From the NCBI GenBank assembly GCA_937996235.1, contig CALKVK010000032.1, positions 248,001 to 312,000 of the forward strand: a DNA stretch of 64,000 bases. The letters are read 5' to 3'. Source of the DNA: an uncultured bacterium. Lineage in GTDB: Bacteria; Planctomycetota; JAJSAM01; JAJVHW01. Shown piece after piece: positions 63,023 to 64,000 of the stretch. Each line of letters begins with the position of its first letter. Position 1 is the first letter of the stretch. Made by a program: the position numbers and the translations under genes. The notes under the pieces were generated by a model. The model was given only the letters and a program-made list of their open reading frames with translations. It searched no databases and had not been told where the DNA came from.

Positions 63023-64000
63023 GCGGCGGGTACCGGGCGCTCCTGCGCGAGAACGCCGACTTCCGCCGGCTGTGGCTCGGGCAGGTGGTCAGCCTGCTCG
63101 GCGACTGGTTCAACCTCGTCGCGACATCGACGCTGATCGAGTCGCTGACGGGGTCCGGCGCCGCGGTGGGGCAGTTGTTCGCGCTGCGCATGCTCGCGCC
63201 GTTCGTCGTGAGTCCGCTCGCGGGAGTCGTCGCGGACCGCTTCGACCGGCGCCGCGTGCTGCTCGTGACGGACGTCCTGCGCGCTGTCGTGGTGCTCGGG
63301 TTCCTGCTGGTGCGCGATCGCGGCGACGTACCGCTGCTCTACGTGCTCACGTTCGTGCAGCTCGCACTCTCGGGCTTCTTCTTCCCCGCGTACCGTGCGG
63401 TGCTGCCGGACCTGGTGCGTCCGCACGAGCTCGGCGCCGCCAACGCCCTCGGCGCCGCGACGTGGTCGACGATGCTCGCGCTCGGCGCGGCGTGCGGCGG
63501 CTGGTTCGCGGGGCGCTTCGGCGTCTCCTCGGCGTTCGTCGTCGACGCCGCGACGTTCGTCGTCTCGGCCGGTCTCCTCGCGCGCATCGCGACGCCGTCG
63601 CAGTCCGGAGCGGCGGCGGCCGGGCGCGGCGTCCGCGGTGCGGTGCGCGACTACGCCGACGGGCTCGGCTACCTGCGCGCGCACCGCGACGTGCTGTTCG
63701 TCGCCCTGCACAAGACGGCGAACGCGCTCTGCGTCGCGGGCGGATTCCAGGTCGTGCAGACGGCACTCGCACAGCGCGAGTTCGTGATCGGCAAGGACGG
63801 CAGCACGGGACTCGGCCTGATCTGGGCCGCGGTCGGGATCGGCACCGGAGTCGGTCCCATCGCCGTGCGACGCATGCTCGGGGACGAGCCACGGCGCCTG
63901 CGCCGCGCGCTCGCAGTGTCGTACCTCTGCTCGTCGCTCGGGCTCGCGACCGTCGGCATCGCCGCGTCGTTCCCGGTCGTCCTCGTGGGCGCGCTGCTGC
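63019..64000 (+). CDS. MFS transporter (3' end outside window)
   Basis: Open from the ATG at 63019, behind GAGGGG, to the end of the window (327 codons seen, no stop). It opens with NADFRRLWLGQVVSLLGDWF, the typical start of the drug-exporter/EntS-like MFS group. AGVVADRFDRRRVLLVTD follows, the loop 2-3 signature GxxxDRxGRR-like. At least eight hydrophobic spans follow. These proton-driven exporters move small molecules or siderophores out of the cell. The substrate is not evident. Confidence 0.88.
   Translation, partial: MSGGYRALLRENADFRRLWLGQVVSLLGDWFNLVATSTLIESLTGSGAAVGQLFALRMLAPFVVSPLAGVVADRFDRRRVLLVTDVLRAVVVLGFLLVRDRGDVPLLYVLTFVQLALSGFFFPAYRAVLPDLVRPHELGAANALGAATWSTMLALGAACGGWFAGRFGVSSAFVVDAATFVVSAGLLARIATPSQSGAAAAGRGVRGAVRDYADGLGYLRAHRDVLFVALHKTANALCVAGGFQVVQTALAQREFVIGKDGSTGLGLIWAAVGIGTGVGPIAVRRMLGDEPRRLRRALAVSYLCSSLGLATVGIAASFPVVLVGALL

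Overview
This is a very GC-rich window (roughly 70% or more by eye in the chromosomal parts) from a bacterium with a Gram-negative envelope. It carries an RND pump with its periplasmic adaptor, the long form of YidC with a periplasmic domain, and a prkA-yeaH-spoVR operon. The mix of genes (an N-terminal HTH protein with a C-terminal membrane anchor, a TPR protein fused to a metalloprotease-like domain, HEAT repeats, caa3-type oxidase subunits) would fit a high-GC Planctomycetota-like lineage. That placement is an impression, not a demonstration.

Positions 1-32,140 are chromosomal core. In order they hold: the end of a sensor histidine kinase; a small secreted protein; an HTH/membrane protein; a TPR-metalloprotease; radC; an RND efflux pair; a 41-residue membrane protein with cytochrome oxidase subunits III and IV; an alpha/beta hydrolase; a metallophosphoesterase; yidC; nrdR overlapped with a class III ribonucleotide reductase-like gene and its radical-SAM partner; smc; a minus-strand GHMP kinase/HAD phosphatase pair; a class I amidotransferase; a HEAT-repeat protein; a VanZ-like protein; prkA-yeaH-spoVR; aroC; and tRNA-Thr(TGT) and tRNA-Tyr(GTA).

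Positions 32,167-62,077 are a genomic island of about 29.8 kb inserted in the tRNA-Tyr gene. It is bounded by a perfect 92-bp direct repeat of the tRNA 3' half plus downstream sequence. A tyrosine integrase lies at the right end, with copies of the 10-mer TAAGCTGACA next to both ends. The left part holds insertion sequences (a complete IS21-type element, an IS66 remnant, and an IS1595-type element with an 8-bp target duplication) and a cargo that looks like antiviral defence. That cargo is a two-gene operon of calcineurin-like phosphoesterase plus Hsp90/GHKL ATPase, a large P-loop NTPase ending in about 13 tandem 41-residue repeats, and a four-gene type I restriction-modification operon with an inserted DUF4268-type gene. 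The right part is a mobility and replication module: HTH proteins, a primase/RepA-like helicase fusion, a serine recombinase followed by palindromic sites, a frameshifted HTH gene, an excisionase-like protein and the integrase.

Positions 62,078-64,000 return to the chromosome, with a small membrane protein, a possible leader ORF and the start of an MFS transporter.

Two threads stand out. First, the island cargo contains two arrangements I do not recognise as named defence systems. Second, several start codons here sit exactly 6 nt after a TANNNT hexamer, which suggests leaderless transcripts are common in this organism.
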